A stretch of 64,000 nucleotides of DNA from positions 62,001 to 126,000 of the forward strand of contig CALDSU010000003.1 in the NCBI GenBank assembly GCA_937924525.1, in the 5' to 3' direction. This DNA is from an uncultured Bryobacteraceae bacterium (lineage in GTDB: Bacteria > Acidobacteriota > Terriglobia > Bryobacterales > Bryobacteraceae). The stretch's first letter is position 1; each line of letters opens with the position of its first letter. The notes under the pieces are model-generated. The model saw only the letters and a program-made list of their open reading frames with translations, did no database searches and was not told where the DNA came from. This document shows positions 26,872 through 34,914 of the stretch, in pieces. The translations under genes and the position numbers were made by a program.

Positions 26872-27915
26872 ATGCCCAGACGCTTTTATGAGAAAGACGG
26901 CTCGCTGAAACCGTTGGAAGGCAAGACGGTGGCGATCATCGGCTACGGGAGTCAGGGTCACGCCCATGCATTGAACCTGCGCGATTCCGGGGTCGAGGTG
27001 GTGGTGGGCCTTCCGGCGAGCAGCCGGTCGATTGGCAAGGCGCAGTCCGCCGGGTTGCGGGTGCTGTCCCCCGCCGAGGCTACGGCGGCGGCGGACTTCC
27101 TCATGATCCTGGTGCCGGACCACGTGCAGGCCGATCTCTACAATCAGGAACTGGCGCCCGCCATGACGCCGGGCAAGACGCTGATGTTCGCCCACGGGTT
27201 CAACATCCACTTCGGCGAAATCAAACCGCCCGCGGGCGTGGACGTGTCCATGGTGGCGCCGAAGGCCCCCGGCCATCGCGTCCGCGAACTGTTCACCGAG
27301 GGCGTGGGGGTGCCGGCCCTGGTGGCGATTCACCAGGACGCGACCGGCCGCGCGCTGGAGAACGCCCTGGCCTACTCGATGGCGCTCGGCTGCCTCAAAG
27401 CCGGCGTGATCGAGACCACCTTCAAGGAAGAAACCGAGAGCGACCTGTTTGGCGAACAGACGGTGCTCTGCGGCGGCGTCAGCGAACTGATCCGCGCGGG
27501 GTTTGAGACGCTCACCGAGGCGGGCTACGCGCCGGAGATCGCTTACTTCGAGTGCCTGCACGAGCTCAAGCTGATCGTCGATTTGATTTACGAGGGCGGC
27601 TTGAGCTACATGCGGTACTCGGTCTCCGACACCGCCGAGTACGGCGACTACACGCGCGGACCGCGCCTGATCAACGATCAGACCCGCGCCGAGATGAAAA
27701 AAATCCTGGCCGAGGTGCAGTCCGGTGAATTCGCCCGCCAGTGGATGAACGAGAACCGTACTGGCCGGAAGAACTTCCTGGCCATGCGCGAAGCGCAGCG
27801 GCGCCAGCCGATTGAAGAAGTGGGCCGCGAACTGCGCGAGATGATGACGTTCTTGAAGCGCAAGAAAAAAGAAGCGGGCGTGCCCGAGGATCAACCCGCG
27901 GCCGCGGGCAACTAA
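26872..27915 (+). CDS. ilvC: Ketol-acid reductoisomerase
   Basis: This 347-residue enzyme converts acetolactate or acetohydroxybutyrate to the dihydroxy acid with Mg2+ and NADPH. The N-terminal Rossmann domain starts [20 protein letters not shown] with [17 protein letters not shown]; the loop ASSRSIGK contains the Ser/Arg residues that favour NADPH. The knotted C-terminal domain has the metal-binding [12 protein letters not shown] and [12 protein letters not shown]. It is the short class I form with a slightly extended charged tail. The start at 26872 follows GGAACGGAGAC. It is the third enzyme gene of the ilv operon. Confidence 0.97.
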   Translation: MPRRFYEKDGSLKPLEGKTVAIIGYGSQGHAHALNLRDSGVEVVVGLPASSRSIGKAQSAGLRVLSPAEATAAADFLMILVPDHVQADLYNQELAPAMTPGKTLMFAHGFNIHFGEIKPPAGVDVSMVAPKAPGHRVRELFTEGVGVPALVAIHQDATGRALENALAYSMALGCLKAGVIETTFKEETESDLFGEQTVLCGGVSELIRAGFETLTEAGYAPEIAYFECLHELKLIVDLIYEGGLSYMRYSVSDTAEYGDYTRGPRLINDQTRAEMKKILAEVQSGEFARQWMNENRTGRKNFLAMREAQRRQPIEEVGRELREMMTFLKRKKKEAGVPEDQPAAAGN

Positions 27916-27922
27916 GCGAATT

Positions 27923-27960
27923 GCGCCGCGGGGACGGGATTTCCTCCCGCCCCGCGGCGC
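27923..27960 (+). repeat. Long GC hairpin between ilvC and cimA
   Basis: GCGCCGCGGGG (27923-27933) pairs with CCCCGCGGCGC (27950-27960), and inside it GGGA can pair with TCCC. The stem is about 15 pairs with a short loop. A purine-rich stretch, not T, follows, so termination would be partial at best; it may protect the upstream mRNA or lower cimA expression. Confidence 0.7.
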
Positions 27961-27985
27961 GAGGAAGGCAGGGACAGGGACAGGT

Positions 27986-29593
27986 ATGAAGATCTTTACG
28001 CTGGATACGACACTGCGGGATGGCACCCAAGGCGAAGCCGTCTCCTTCTCGGTGGACGACAAGCTGGTCATCGCGCAGAAACTCGATGAACTCGGGATCG
28101 ATTACATCGAGGGCGGCTGGCCCGGCTCCAATCCGAAGGACGAAGAGTTCTTCCGCCGCGCCCGCGACCTGCGGCTGAAGCACGCGCGCCTGACCGCGTT
28201 CGGTTCCACGCGCTTCGCCCGGAATCCCGTGCACGAAGACCGGAATGTCGCCAAACTGATTGAGGCCCAGACCCCGGCGATCGCGGTGTTCGGCAAGAGC
28301 TGGGACCTTCATACCAGCCGCGCCTTGGGGGTGACGGAGGAACAGAACCTCGAACTGGTCACGGACACCGTGGCCTACCTGAAGCAGCACGGCCGCGAAG
28401 TGATTTTCGACGCGGAACATTTCTTTGACGGGTATCTGCACAATCCCGATTTTGCCCTGCGCGTGCTGGAGGCCGCGAAACGGGCCGGCGCCGACGTGCT
28501 GGTGCTGTGCGACACCAACGGCGGCACGCTCCCGGCGCGCCTCAGCGAAATTTGCGCGGAAGTCCGCAAACGCTTCGACGGCGTGCTGGGCATCCACGCG
28601 CACAACGATTCCGACGTCGCCGTGGCCAATACCCTGGCCGCGGTCGAGCAGGGCTTCACGCACGTGCATGGCTGCATGAACGGCTACGGCGAACGGTGCG
28701 GGAACGCGAACCTATGTTCCGTGCTGGCCAACCTGGAATTGAAGTTGGGCCATACCACGATCGGCGCGGAAAAGCTTCAGTCGCTGGCTGCGGTGGCGCG
28801 TTTTGTCGCCGAACTGGCCAACCTGCCGCTGCGCCGCGATCAACCCTACGTCGGCCAAAGCGCTTTCGCGCACAAGGGCGGGATTCACGTTTCGGCGGTG
28901 TTGAAGGACTCGGCCACGTACGAGCACGTTTCCCCGGAAGCGGTGGGCAACCGCCAGCGGGTGCTGGTCAGCGACCTTTCCGGCCGCAGCAACATCGTTT
29001 ACAAACTGCAGCAGCACGGCCTGGCGGACCGGCTGACGGAGGACGCCCGCCGCATTCTGCTCGAGCGGATCAAGCAGATGGAGTACGAGGGCTACGAACT
29101 CGAAGCGGCCGAAGGCACTTTTGAACTACTGGTCCGCGAGGCGCTGAACCCGGGCGTGCATTTCTTTGACGTGGAAAGCTACGAGGTCACCACGCGGATG
29201 CAGGCGCCGGGGTCGCGCTCCAGCGCCTCGGTCACCATCCGGGCGCAGGACGGCATTCATACGGCGACGGGCACCGGCCACGGCCCCGTGCACGCCCTGG
29301 ACGTATGCTTGCGCAAGTGTCTTTCCAAGCTCTACCCGCGCATCGCGGAGGTGCGGCTGACCGACTACAAGGTCCGCGTGCTGGACTCGAAGAAGGGCAC
29401 CGCGGCGCGCGTGCGCGTGCTGGTCGAGTGGTCCGACCACCGGAAGAGCTGGTCGACCGTGGGGGTCTCCGAGAACGTGATCGAAGCAAGCTGGAGCGCC
29501 CTGGTGGACGCCATCCGGTTGGAACTGATGCGGCTGACCGAGCAGGACGATTCCATCGAGAAAGCGGTGGAAGACTACTGCTGGGGAGTTTAG
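27986..29593 (+). CDS. cimA: (R)-citramalate synthase CimA
   Basis: This 535-residue enzyme condenses pyruvate and acetyl-CoA to (R)-citramalate, opening a threonine-independent isoleucine route. The catalytic barrel begins LDTTLRDGTQGEAVSFSV and contains DYIEGGWPGSNPKD, typical of CimA rather than of 2-isopropylmalate synthase, and the metal-binding HAHNDSDVAVAN. A linker and a C-terminal regulatory LeuA-dimer domain (~residues 395-530) follow. It is last in the ilv operon, 70 bases after ilvC, past a strong hairpin. A homocitrate- or isopropylmalate-type activity is the alternative, but context and motifs favour citramalate. Confidence 0.92.
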   Translation: MKIFTLDTTLRDGTQGEAVSFSVDDKLVIAQKLDELGIDYIEGGWPGSNPKDEEFFRRARDLRLKHARLTAFGSTRFARNPVHEDRNVAKLIEAQTPAIAVFGKSWDLHTSRALGVTEEQNLELVTDTVAYLKQHGREVIFDAEHFFDGYLHNPDFALRVLEAAKRAGADVLVLCDTNGGTLPARLSEICAEVRKRFDGVLGIHAHNDSDVAVANTLAAVEQGFTHVHGCMNGYGERCGNANLCSVLANLELKLGHTTIGAEKLQSLAAVARFVAELANLPLRRDQPYVGQSAFAHKGGIHVSAVLKDSATYEHVSPEAVGNRQRVLVSDLSGRSNIVYKLQQHGLADRLTEDARRILLERIKQMEYEGYELEAAEGTFELLVREALNPGVHFFDVESYEVTTRMQAPGSRSSASVTIRAQDGIHTATGTGHGPVHALDVCLRKCLSKLYPRIAEVRLTDYKVRVLDSKKGTAARVRVLVEWSDHRKSWSTVGVSENVIEASWSALVDAIRLELMRLTEQDDSIEKAVEDYCWGV

Positions 29594-29788
29594 GCTACGG
29601 CGGAGCCATCGAACGCACGCCCCTCCACGGCGCCCGTGTTTGGCAGCCGGACCAATCCCGTGGCGGCCTGGCCGGCGCAGGCGGATACCGCGCTGTCGAC
29701 GACGGCCTTGGCGCCAGTCATCCTCGCCGCGCCGTTCCTTTCGGACCCGGCGGGTAGTCTTCGCGGCTAGTGCTGGTGCTTGGGGGCG

Positions 29789-30934
29789 TCAAACGGCCAC
29801 TCGCCGCGCCCCCGAACCTTTTCCCAGACCTTGCAGCACGGCGGTTTCGGCCACGCGCACCTGCGTGATGCTGCCCTGCCACTCATCGACCCGCACCTCC
29901 AGCAGCGCCTGGAACCCCTCTTCGGCGCGTCCAAACTGCGCCTCCGTTGCTGCCAGCAGGGCGGCCATGCCGCTCTCCACCGTCAGCGCCTGCCCGGCTC
30001 CCTCGATCGCGGCGCCATGATTGGCGCCGATGAGCAGGATGATGCTGCCAGTGGTGGGATTGCGGAAGCGGGTCAGCACTGCCCAGCAGCGGAGGAGGTC
30101 TTTAGAAGGGCCCGCCAACCGCTGGTCGCACAGGCTGCGCGGCCCGGGCAGCGCCACCGACGTTGCCGTTACCTGCATGGGCAGCCCCTGTTGGAGCTGA
30201 TCCAGCAGCGGATTCGTGCGCGGGCTGCCAAGCAGGATGACATGGTTGTGAGGCAGTTCCCCCTCCGCCAAATGCCGCAGATTCCGGAAATCCGCAGGAA
30301 CACGTAGTTCCGCCAAGTACCTGCTCAGGGAGAGCAGACACCGCACTTCGCCCGCGGAGAGGTAATGATAGGTAGGTTCGAGAGCAAGGCCAGCCAGCGC
30401 TGGCGCGCGGGTAGTCAGATCCCGGAGGCCGCCCGGGGCCCTGTTCACCTGCCAGTGCCGCACATAGCAGCCCTGACGGTCAGTAAAAAACAGTGGCTCC
30501 GTGTACACGATCAGGGTGCTGGCTGCATCGCCCCGGAACCCATTCCAAAAAGTTTGCAAGGGGCCGTCACCAGCGCTAGCCCGACTGGTAGATCGCTTGA
30601 CCCGCACCTCATAGCGTCCCCGAATGATCTCCAAACGGTAGTTCAAGTGCGCCCCCTCGCTGCGGAAAAAAGACTCCAGCCGCCTCCGGATCTGGCTAAT
30701 GGTCACCCGCACGACGGGGTTCGTGGCGGGGTCGAAGGACGCCGGGCGCCGCATCGCCGCGACGGCGATTTCGTATTCCTTCGGAGGACGGCCTCCGGGT
30801 TGCCAAGAACGTTCGCAAAGATACGCGAGCACGCGCTTGAGCACGCCCGCGTGTGCGAAGTGCCGGCTGGCCAAAACATGATTCAAAAGCTCCTGCCGCA
30901 CGGAGCAGGGCAGTTCCTCGAACACTCTCACCAA
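29789..30934 (-). CDS. Hypothetical protein with N-terminal helical DNA-binding-like domain
   Basis: Residues ~1-110 resemble a domain common in acidobacterial regulators: SRHFAHAGVLKRVLAYLCER, PPKEYEIAVAAMRRPASFDP and NPVVRVTISQIRRRLESFF, ending RLEIIRGRYEVRV. It looks like a winged-helix or response-regulator-type fold. The rest, to residue 381, has no motif I recognise; it does not have clear transmembrane helices. It lies 40 bases downstream of the large TonB-dependent receptor on the same strand. A regulatory role for that receptor's locus is plausible but not shown. This gene and the receptor have visibly more A/T at third codon positions than their neighbours. Confidence 0.75.
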   Translation of the reverse strand: MVRVFEELPCSVRQELLNHVLASRHFAHAGVLKRVLAYLCERSWQPGGRPPKEYEIAVAAMRRPASFDPATNPVVRVTISQIRRRLESFFRSEGAHLNYRLEIIRGRYEVRVKRSTSRASAGDGPLQTFWNGFRGDAASTLIVYTEPLFFTDRQGCYVRHWQVNRAPGGLRDLTTRAPALAGLALEPTYHYLSAGEVRCLLSLSRYLAELRVPADFRNLRHLAEGELPHNHVILLGSPRTNPLLDQLQQGLPMQVTATSVALPGPRSLCDQRLAGPSKDLLRCWAVLTRFRNPTTGSIILLIGANHGAAIEGAGQALTVESGMAALLAATEAQFGRAEEGFQALLEVRVDEWQGSITQVRVAETAVLQGLGKGSGARRVAV

Positions 30935-30974
30935 GAGTTTAGCATCGGCCCGTCACAAACCGATGACGGGCGAA

Positions 30975-33900
30975 TCAGAAGTCGACGCGCGCCGCCAAGC
31001 GCGTGGTGCGCGCCCCAGCGGTGTCGATGAACTGTGTGGAGGTGATGCGTCCAGCCGTATTGGGGTTGGCTAGGTTCGTCGCCGGCTGGCCGAAGTTCGG
31101 GGTGTTGGTCACGTTCGTGAAGGTCGCTTCCAGCCGAAGCCGGAGGCGCTCGCGCAGGGGGAAGCTGCGAAACAACCCAGCATTCCACAGCTTGGTGCCC
31201 GGACCCTCGAGGATATGAATTCCGGAATTGCCAAACCGGCCGCTCGGCGGCGGCGCAAAGGCTGTCAGATCGAACCACATGTTGATGGTCGGATTTTCCA
31301 GCGCGCCGTTGCGTAGGCGGTCGGGGCGGCTGCCGGTGATGCCCACATTCGCCGGATCGATGCCCGCAATGGTGGGCGTGAACCACGGTCCGGTCTGAAA
31401 CACGAGGGCGGAAGCGATCGTCCAGTCGCGCGCCGTCCAGCGCAGCCAGGCAGGAGCCCCCCTAGGAGAGGGAATCTCGTACTGGATGTTTCCGGTGAAC
31501 CGATGACGCCGGTTAGTGCCGTATTCCGCCCAGTCGGCGCGGCGGTTCCGGATGTCCTGCAGGCGCCCGCCATCGTCGGTTTCAAAGTGCGCGTCGGTGA
31601 GGTTGCGCGACCAAGTGTGGCCAAGCTGGAACACCAGTCCGTTGGCTAGCCGTCGCTCCGCCACCAGCAACAGCCCGTTGTAGTAGGCGTTACCCATGTT
31701 TTCGCGATAGTTCGTTACGCCGAGCGTGGGGTACGGACGCCGGGCGGGCGTAAACGGAATCGTGGACGGGGGAGGCTGGTTCAAGTTGCGGAAGATCTGC
31801 AACCCGTGCGCCTTCATGGCCAGATAGGTAGCGCGGAACACGATGCCGAACTGCTGCCGCTCCAGCGTGGCGTTCCACTGTTGCAGCATCGGGTTGCGGT
31901 GGTTGGGATCGATGCCGCCAATCGTGGCCGTTGGTCCCAACGCCAGGTTGGAGGGAAACAGGTCGGGAAGCTGCCAAGCTGGCGCGCCGTTTACAATTTG
32001 GTTGGGCGGCGAACTTTCCGTGCCGGTGAAGGGTCCACGCGCCAGCGCGTTCCACATCTGCGCCGTGTAGAGGTGATAAAAGATGCCGTAGCTGCCGCGG
32101 AAGACAGTGCGGCCGTCCTCGGTCAACCGGTAGGCGAAGCCGAAACGCGGGCTGACATTGTTCCAGTCGGGGCGCACCAGTGTCCGCTCGGGCAAACCGG
32201 CTTCCCGCGCTAACTGCAGCGCCACCGCGCCGCTCGCGACAAACGCTTGATTTAAATAGCGAATGCTGTTTTCGTTTGGCAACACCAACCGATTGGTGAA
32301 CGGGTTCCAATTGTAGATGCGGTCCTGGGCTTCGGCATAAGGGGGGTTCGCGCTGTAGCGCATTCCGGCGGAGACCGTCAGGCGCGGGGAGACTTTCCAG
32401 TCGTCCTGCGCGAAGAAATTCCAATCCACGTTATGGCGCCGACTGCGCCACAGTCCCGCGGCGCCCCGCGACGCTTGCCGCGGAATGCCGGTCAGGAAAT
32501 CCGCATAGGGATTCCCGGTGTAGCTACCATTGAACAGGATGTTTCCATAGGCGGCCGAAGGCGCGGTGGGATGGTCGGCGCTCAGGTTGCGCCAAACATC
32601 TACTCCCGCTTTCACCGTATGCCGCCCGTGATACCAGGTCAAGTTGTTCTGGATCTGGGTGATCTGGTCACTGGTTTCGCGAAACTCCACCATGCTGATG
32701 GGCGTGAAGCCCGAGATATTGAAGGTGGGGATGGCGGGCACGTTGGGCGTGCCGGGCGCCAAGCCGGTGAGTCCCAGCTCGCGCACAATGTCAAAGCCTA
32801 AGATTGGTCCGCGCGAGGGTAGGTTTTGGAAGCTCAGCCCGGTGCGGAATTCGTTGATGAGCGAAGAATGGAAAATGTGCGTATCACTTACGACCGCATT
32901 CCAAGTACGTCGGACCACGTCCCGGGACCCAACGGTGGGGAGAGAGGAAGCCAGCCGCTCATCCGGATTGCGGCTATAGGAGCCCCGCAACCACAACATG
33001 TTCATGCGGCTGAAGTGGTGATCCAGGCGGAAATCGATTGTCTGCCGTCCCTGGCGCTGTTTGATATAGTCGCGGTAATTGCCGGCTAGCAGGCTGGCAT
33101 CGCCGAAATTCGGCTCCGGGAAAAAGCGGTTTTGTGCACGCAATGCCACTGGGTTGAGGCGCGAGGAAGGAATGATATTACCGGGAAAGGGCTGCCCGAT
33201 GAGCGGGTCGCGCACTACGCCCGGCAGCGCCGAGAAGTTCCCCTGCCGCAGGTTCACACTAGGCACATTCAGGTTCAGGTTCGCCGCCGTGCGATCCTCA
33301 AAATACTCGTATGCTCCGAGGAAGAACGTCTTTTCACGAACCACCGGACCCGAGACGCTCCCGCCCGCGTTTTGCAGCAGCGCGAAGGGATTTGGCGGAG
33401 AAAAATACGGGCGAGCGTTTAGCCCGGCGGTGCTGTAGTACCAATAGCCGCTGCCGTGAAATTCGTTCGTCCCCCCGCGCGACACGACGGTCACCTGCGC
33501 TGGAAAACTGTACTCCGCCGAGTTGCCCGAAATGTTGGTGCGCACTTCCTGAATGCTTTCCATGCTCGGAAAGGCTGGCCCGTTGACGTTGCCGAACGTG
33601 ACGCTCCGCGAACTGATGCCGTCCACCGTGAAGTTGTTGTGCGCGCCGCGGGTACCGGAAAACATCAGGTTGAACTGCGAGGTGGACGGTTGCGCCCCTG
33701 GCACGAACGACATGAAGCTAAACAGGAAACTGTCCCGGCTGCCGCGGGTGTTGATGGGGGTATTCAGATACTGCTGCTGCGTACTGACGCTGGTGACACT
33801 GCCCGTTTCCTCGGAAACCGTGGTGGCTTCCGCGGCCACCGTGACAGTCGAGGCCACGTCCCCCACCGTAAGGCGCACGTTGTAAATCGTCACGCCGGAG

Positions 33901-34184
33901 GCTTCGAGCCGGATTCCGGTGGCTTGAAACCGCTGAAAACCCGCCTTTTCCGCCGCGATTTGGTAGATGCCGGCTTGCAGGTAGCCGATCTCCCAGACGC
34001 CCTCCTTCGTGCTCGTCGTCTCTCGGGTGATGCCGGTCTGCTCGTTGCGCACGGTTACGAGCGCCTCGGGAATCGTGGCGCCTTGCGGGTCAAGCACAAA
34101 TCCCCGGAGGACGCCAAACGTCGACTGGGCCGTAGCCGGAATCACACACAAAAGTAATAAAAGCGCCACAAATGTGAGAGGCAT
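30975..34184 (-). CDS. Large TonB-dependent receptor with carboxypeptidase-regulatory domain (Oar-like)
   Basis: The 1069-residue protein has a signal peptide (residues 1-~20, LLLLLCVIPATAQ), an N-terminal Ig-like carboxypeptidase-regulatory domain (~25-105, LRGFVLDPQGATIPEALVTV), a plug-like region (~110-240 with NFTVDGISSRSV) and a long beta-barrel ending in an aromatic F at the C-terminus (RTTRLAARVDF). This is the architecture of the Oar/SusC-like outer-membrane proteins expanded in Solibacter. The substrate is unknown; such proteins import oligosaccharides, peptides or act in adhesion. No SusD-like partner is adjacent. It shares its direction with the hypothetical protein downstream. Confidence 0.9.
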   Translation of the reverse strand: MPLTFVALLLLLCVIPATAQSTFGVLRGFVLDPQGATIPEALVTVRNEQTGITRETTSTKEGVWEIGYLQAGIYQIAAEKAGFQRFQATGIRLEASGVTIYNVRLTVGDVASTVTVAAEATTVSEETGSVTSVSTQQQYLNTPINTRGSRDSFLFSFMSFVPGAQPSTSQFNLMFSGTRGAHNNFTVDGISSRSVTFGNVNGPAFPSMESIQEVRTNISGNSAEYSFPAQVTVVSRGGTNEFHGSGYWYYSTAGLNARPYFSPPNPFALLQNAGGSVSGPVVREKTFFLGAYEYFEDRTAANLNLNVPSVNLRQGNFSALPGVVRDPLIGQPFPGNIIPSSRLNPVALRAQNRFFPEPNFGDASLLAGNYRDYIKQRQGRQTIDFRLDHHFSRMNMLWLRGSYSRNPDERLASSLPTVGSRDVVRRTWNAVVSDTHIFHSSLINEFRTGLSFQNLPSRGPILGFDIVRELGLTGLAPGTPNVPAIPTFNISGFTPISMVEFRETSDQITQIQNNLTWYHGRHTVKAGVDVWRNLSADHPTAPSAAYGNILFNGSYTGNPYADFLTGIPRQASRGAAGLWRSRRHNVDWNFFAQDDWKVSPRLTVSAGMRYSANPPYAEAQDRIYNWNPFTNRLVLPNENSIRYLNQAFVASGAVALQLAREAGLPERTLVRPDWNNVSPRFGFAYRLTEDGRTVFRGSYGIFYHLYTAQMWNALARGPFTGTESSPPNQIVNGAPAWQLPDLFPSNLALGPTATIGGIDPNHRNPMLQQWNATLERQQFGIVFRATYLAMKAHGLQIFRNLNQPPPSTIPFTPARRPYPTLGVTNYRENMGNAYYNGLLLVAERRLANGLVFQLGHTWSRNLTDAHFETDDGGRLQDIRNRRADWAEYGTNRRHRFTGNIQYEIPSPRGAPAWLRWTARDWTIASALVFQTGPWFTPTIAGIDPANVGITGSRPDRLRNGALENPTINMWFDLTAFAPPPSGRFGNSGIHILEGPGTKLWNAGLFRSFPLRERLRLRLEATFTNVTNTPNFGQPATNLANPNTAGRITSTQFIDTAGARTTRLAARVDF

Positions 34185-34914
34185 AAGATTTAGGTTTGGA
34201 CTCTATTCTCTTGTTAAGCCCGCACGGGGCCTGCGGTCAATCTTTTTACGGTAAACCGCTGCGAACTGGTACGGATTACTCGGACGGCGCTTCCTCGCCC
34301 GCTCGTCGGGATGAGCGCGCGGATTACCGGCTTTTGCGTCGAAAGAGGACCCGCGGCGGCACAAACATGTGTAGCAGCGCATGTTCCGGGCGATGGTGCG
34401 CTTCGGCCCCTCCGGTTGGGCAATGGCGGCCACCGACATTGCCTGCTGGGACCTGTAAGCCCGAGCGGAAGGAGTTTTTGTTTACGAGCTGCTGTTCTTC
34501 CGTACGCAGAACCGCGTACGCTGCTCCGCGAGCCGCCTGTGCGCGCTCGAAGACCTGGACGAACTGGCGCGGGGCTTAGTGGCGGAGGGCTTCACCACGC
34601 TGAAGCAGCGCTTCGGTCTCGGTCCGGCCGATGGCCCGGAGCCAGTCGAGCCCGACCAGGGCGGCGCAGGTGTGCGCCGGGCGGCTGAAGATCACCGCCA
34701 AGTTGTGCCACGCCCTGCTGGAAAGTCTTTGGGGGGATCCCCAAGGTAGAGAATGGCCATCTACGGCCTTCGGGCGCGCCGGGGTTGGTTATTTCGGTGG
34801 TGGAGGAAGGGGCGGCGCGGCGGGCGGCCCCCGCCGCCGCACCGCCTTTGGGTTGAAATGCCCGGCTCCGGCAGGTCCTCCCCGAGTCTCGACCATCAGT
34901 CGGAGCCCAAGACG
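34185..34914. other. Intergenic region containing an enolase-superfamily relic
   Basis: This 730-base stretch between the two giant receptors contains the pseudogene described at 34375-34749. The stretch 34269-34340 also reads VRITRTALPRPLVG, possibly part of the same relic's N-terminus. Elsewhere I see no gene. It must contain the promoter of the 30975-34184 receptor gene. Confidence 0.5.
34375..34749 (+). pseudogene. Relic of a mandelate racemase/enolase-superfamily gene
   Basis: One frame, broken only by a TAA at about 34456, reads MVRFGPSGWAMAATDIACWDL, stop, ARAEGVFVYELL and then LDELARGLVAEGFTTLKQRF. This matches the capping-domain end and first barrel strand of mandelate racemase-type enzymes (…ALDIALWDLKGKALGVPVY…, then …LVAEGFTALKLK…). 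Roughly 110 of the usual ~380 residues remain, with no metal ligands, and the 3' side runs into unrelated sequence ending at 34749. It is a fragment of a deleted gene, not an expressed protein. An intact enolase-superfamily gene lies at 14427-15674. Confidence 0.65.
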
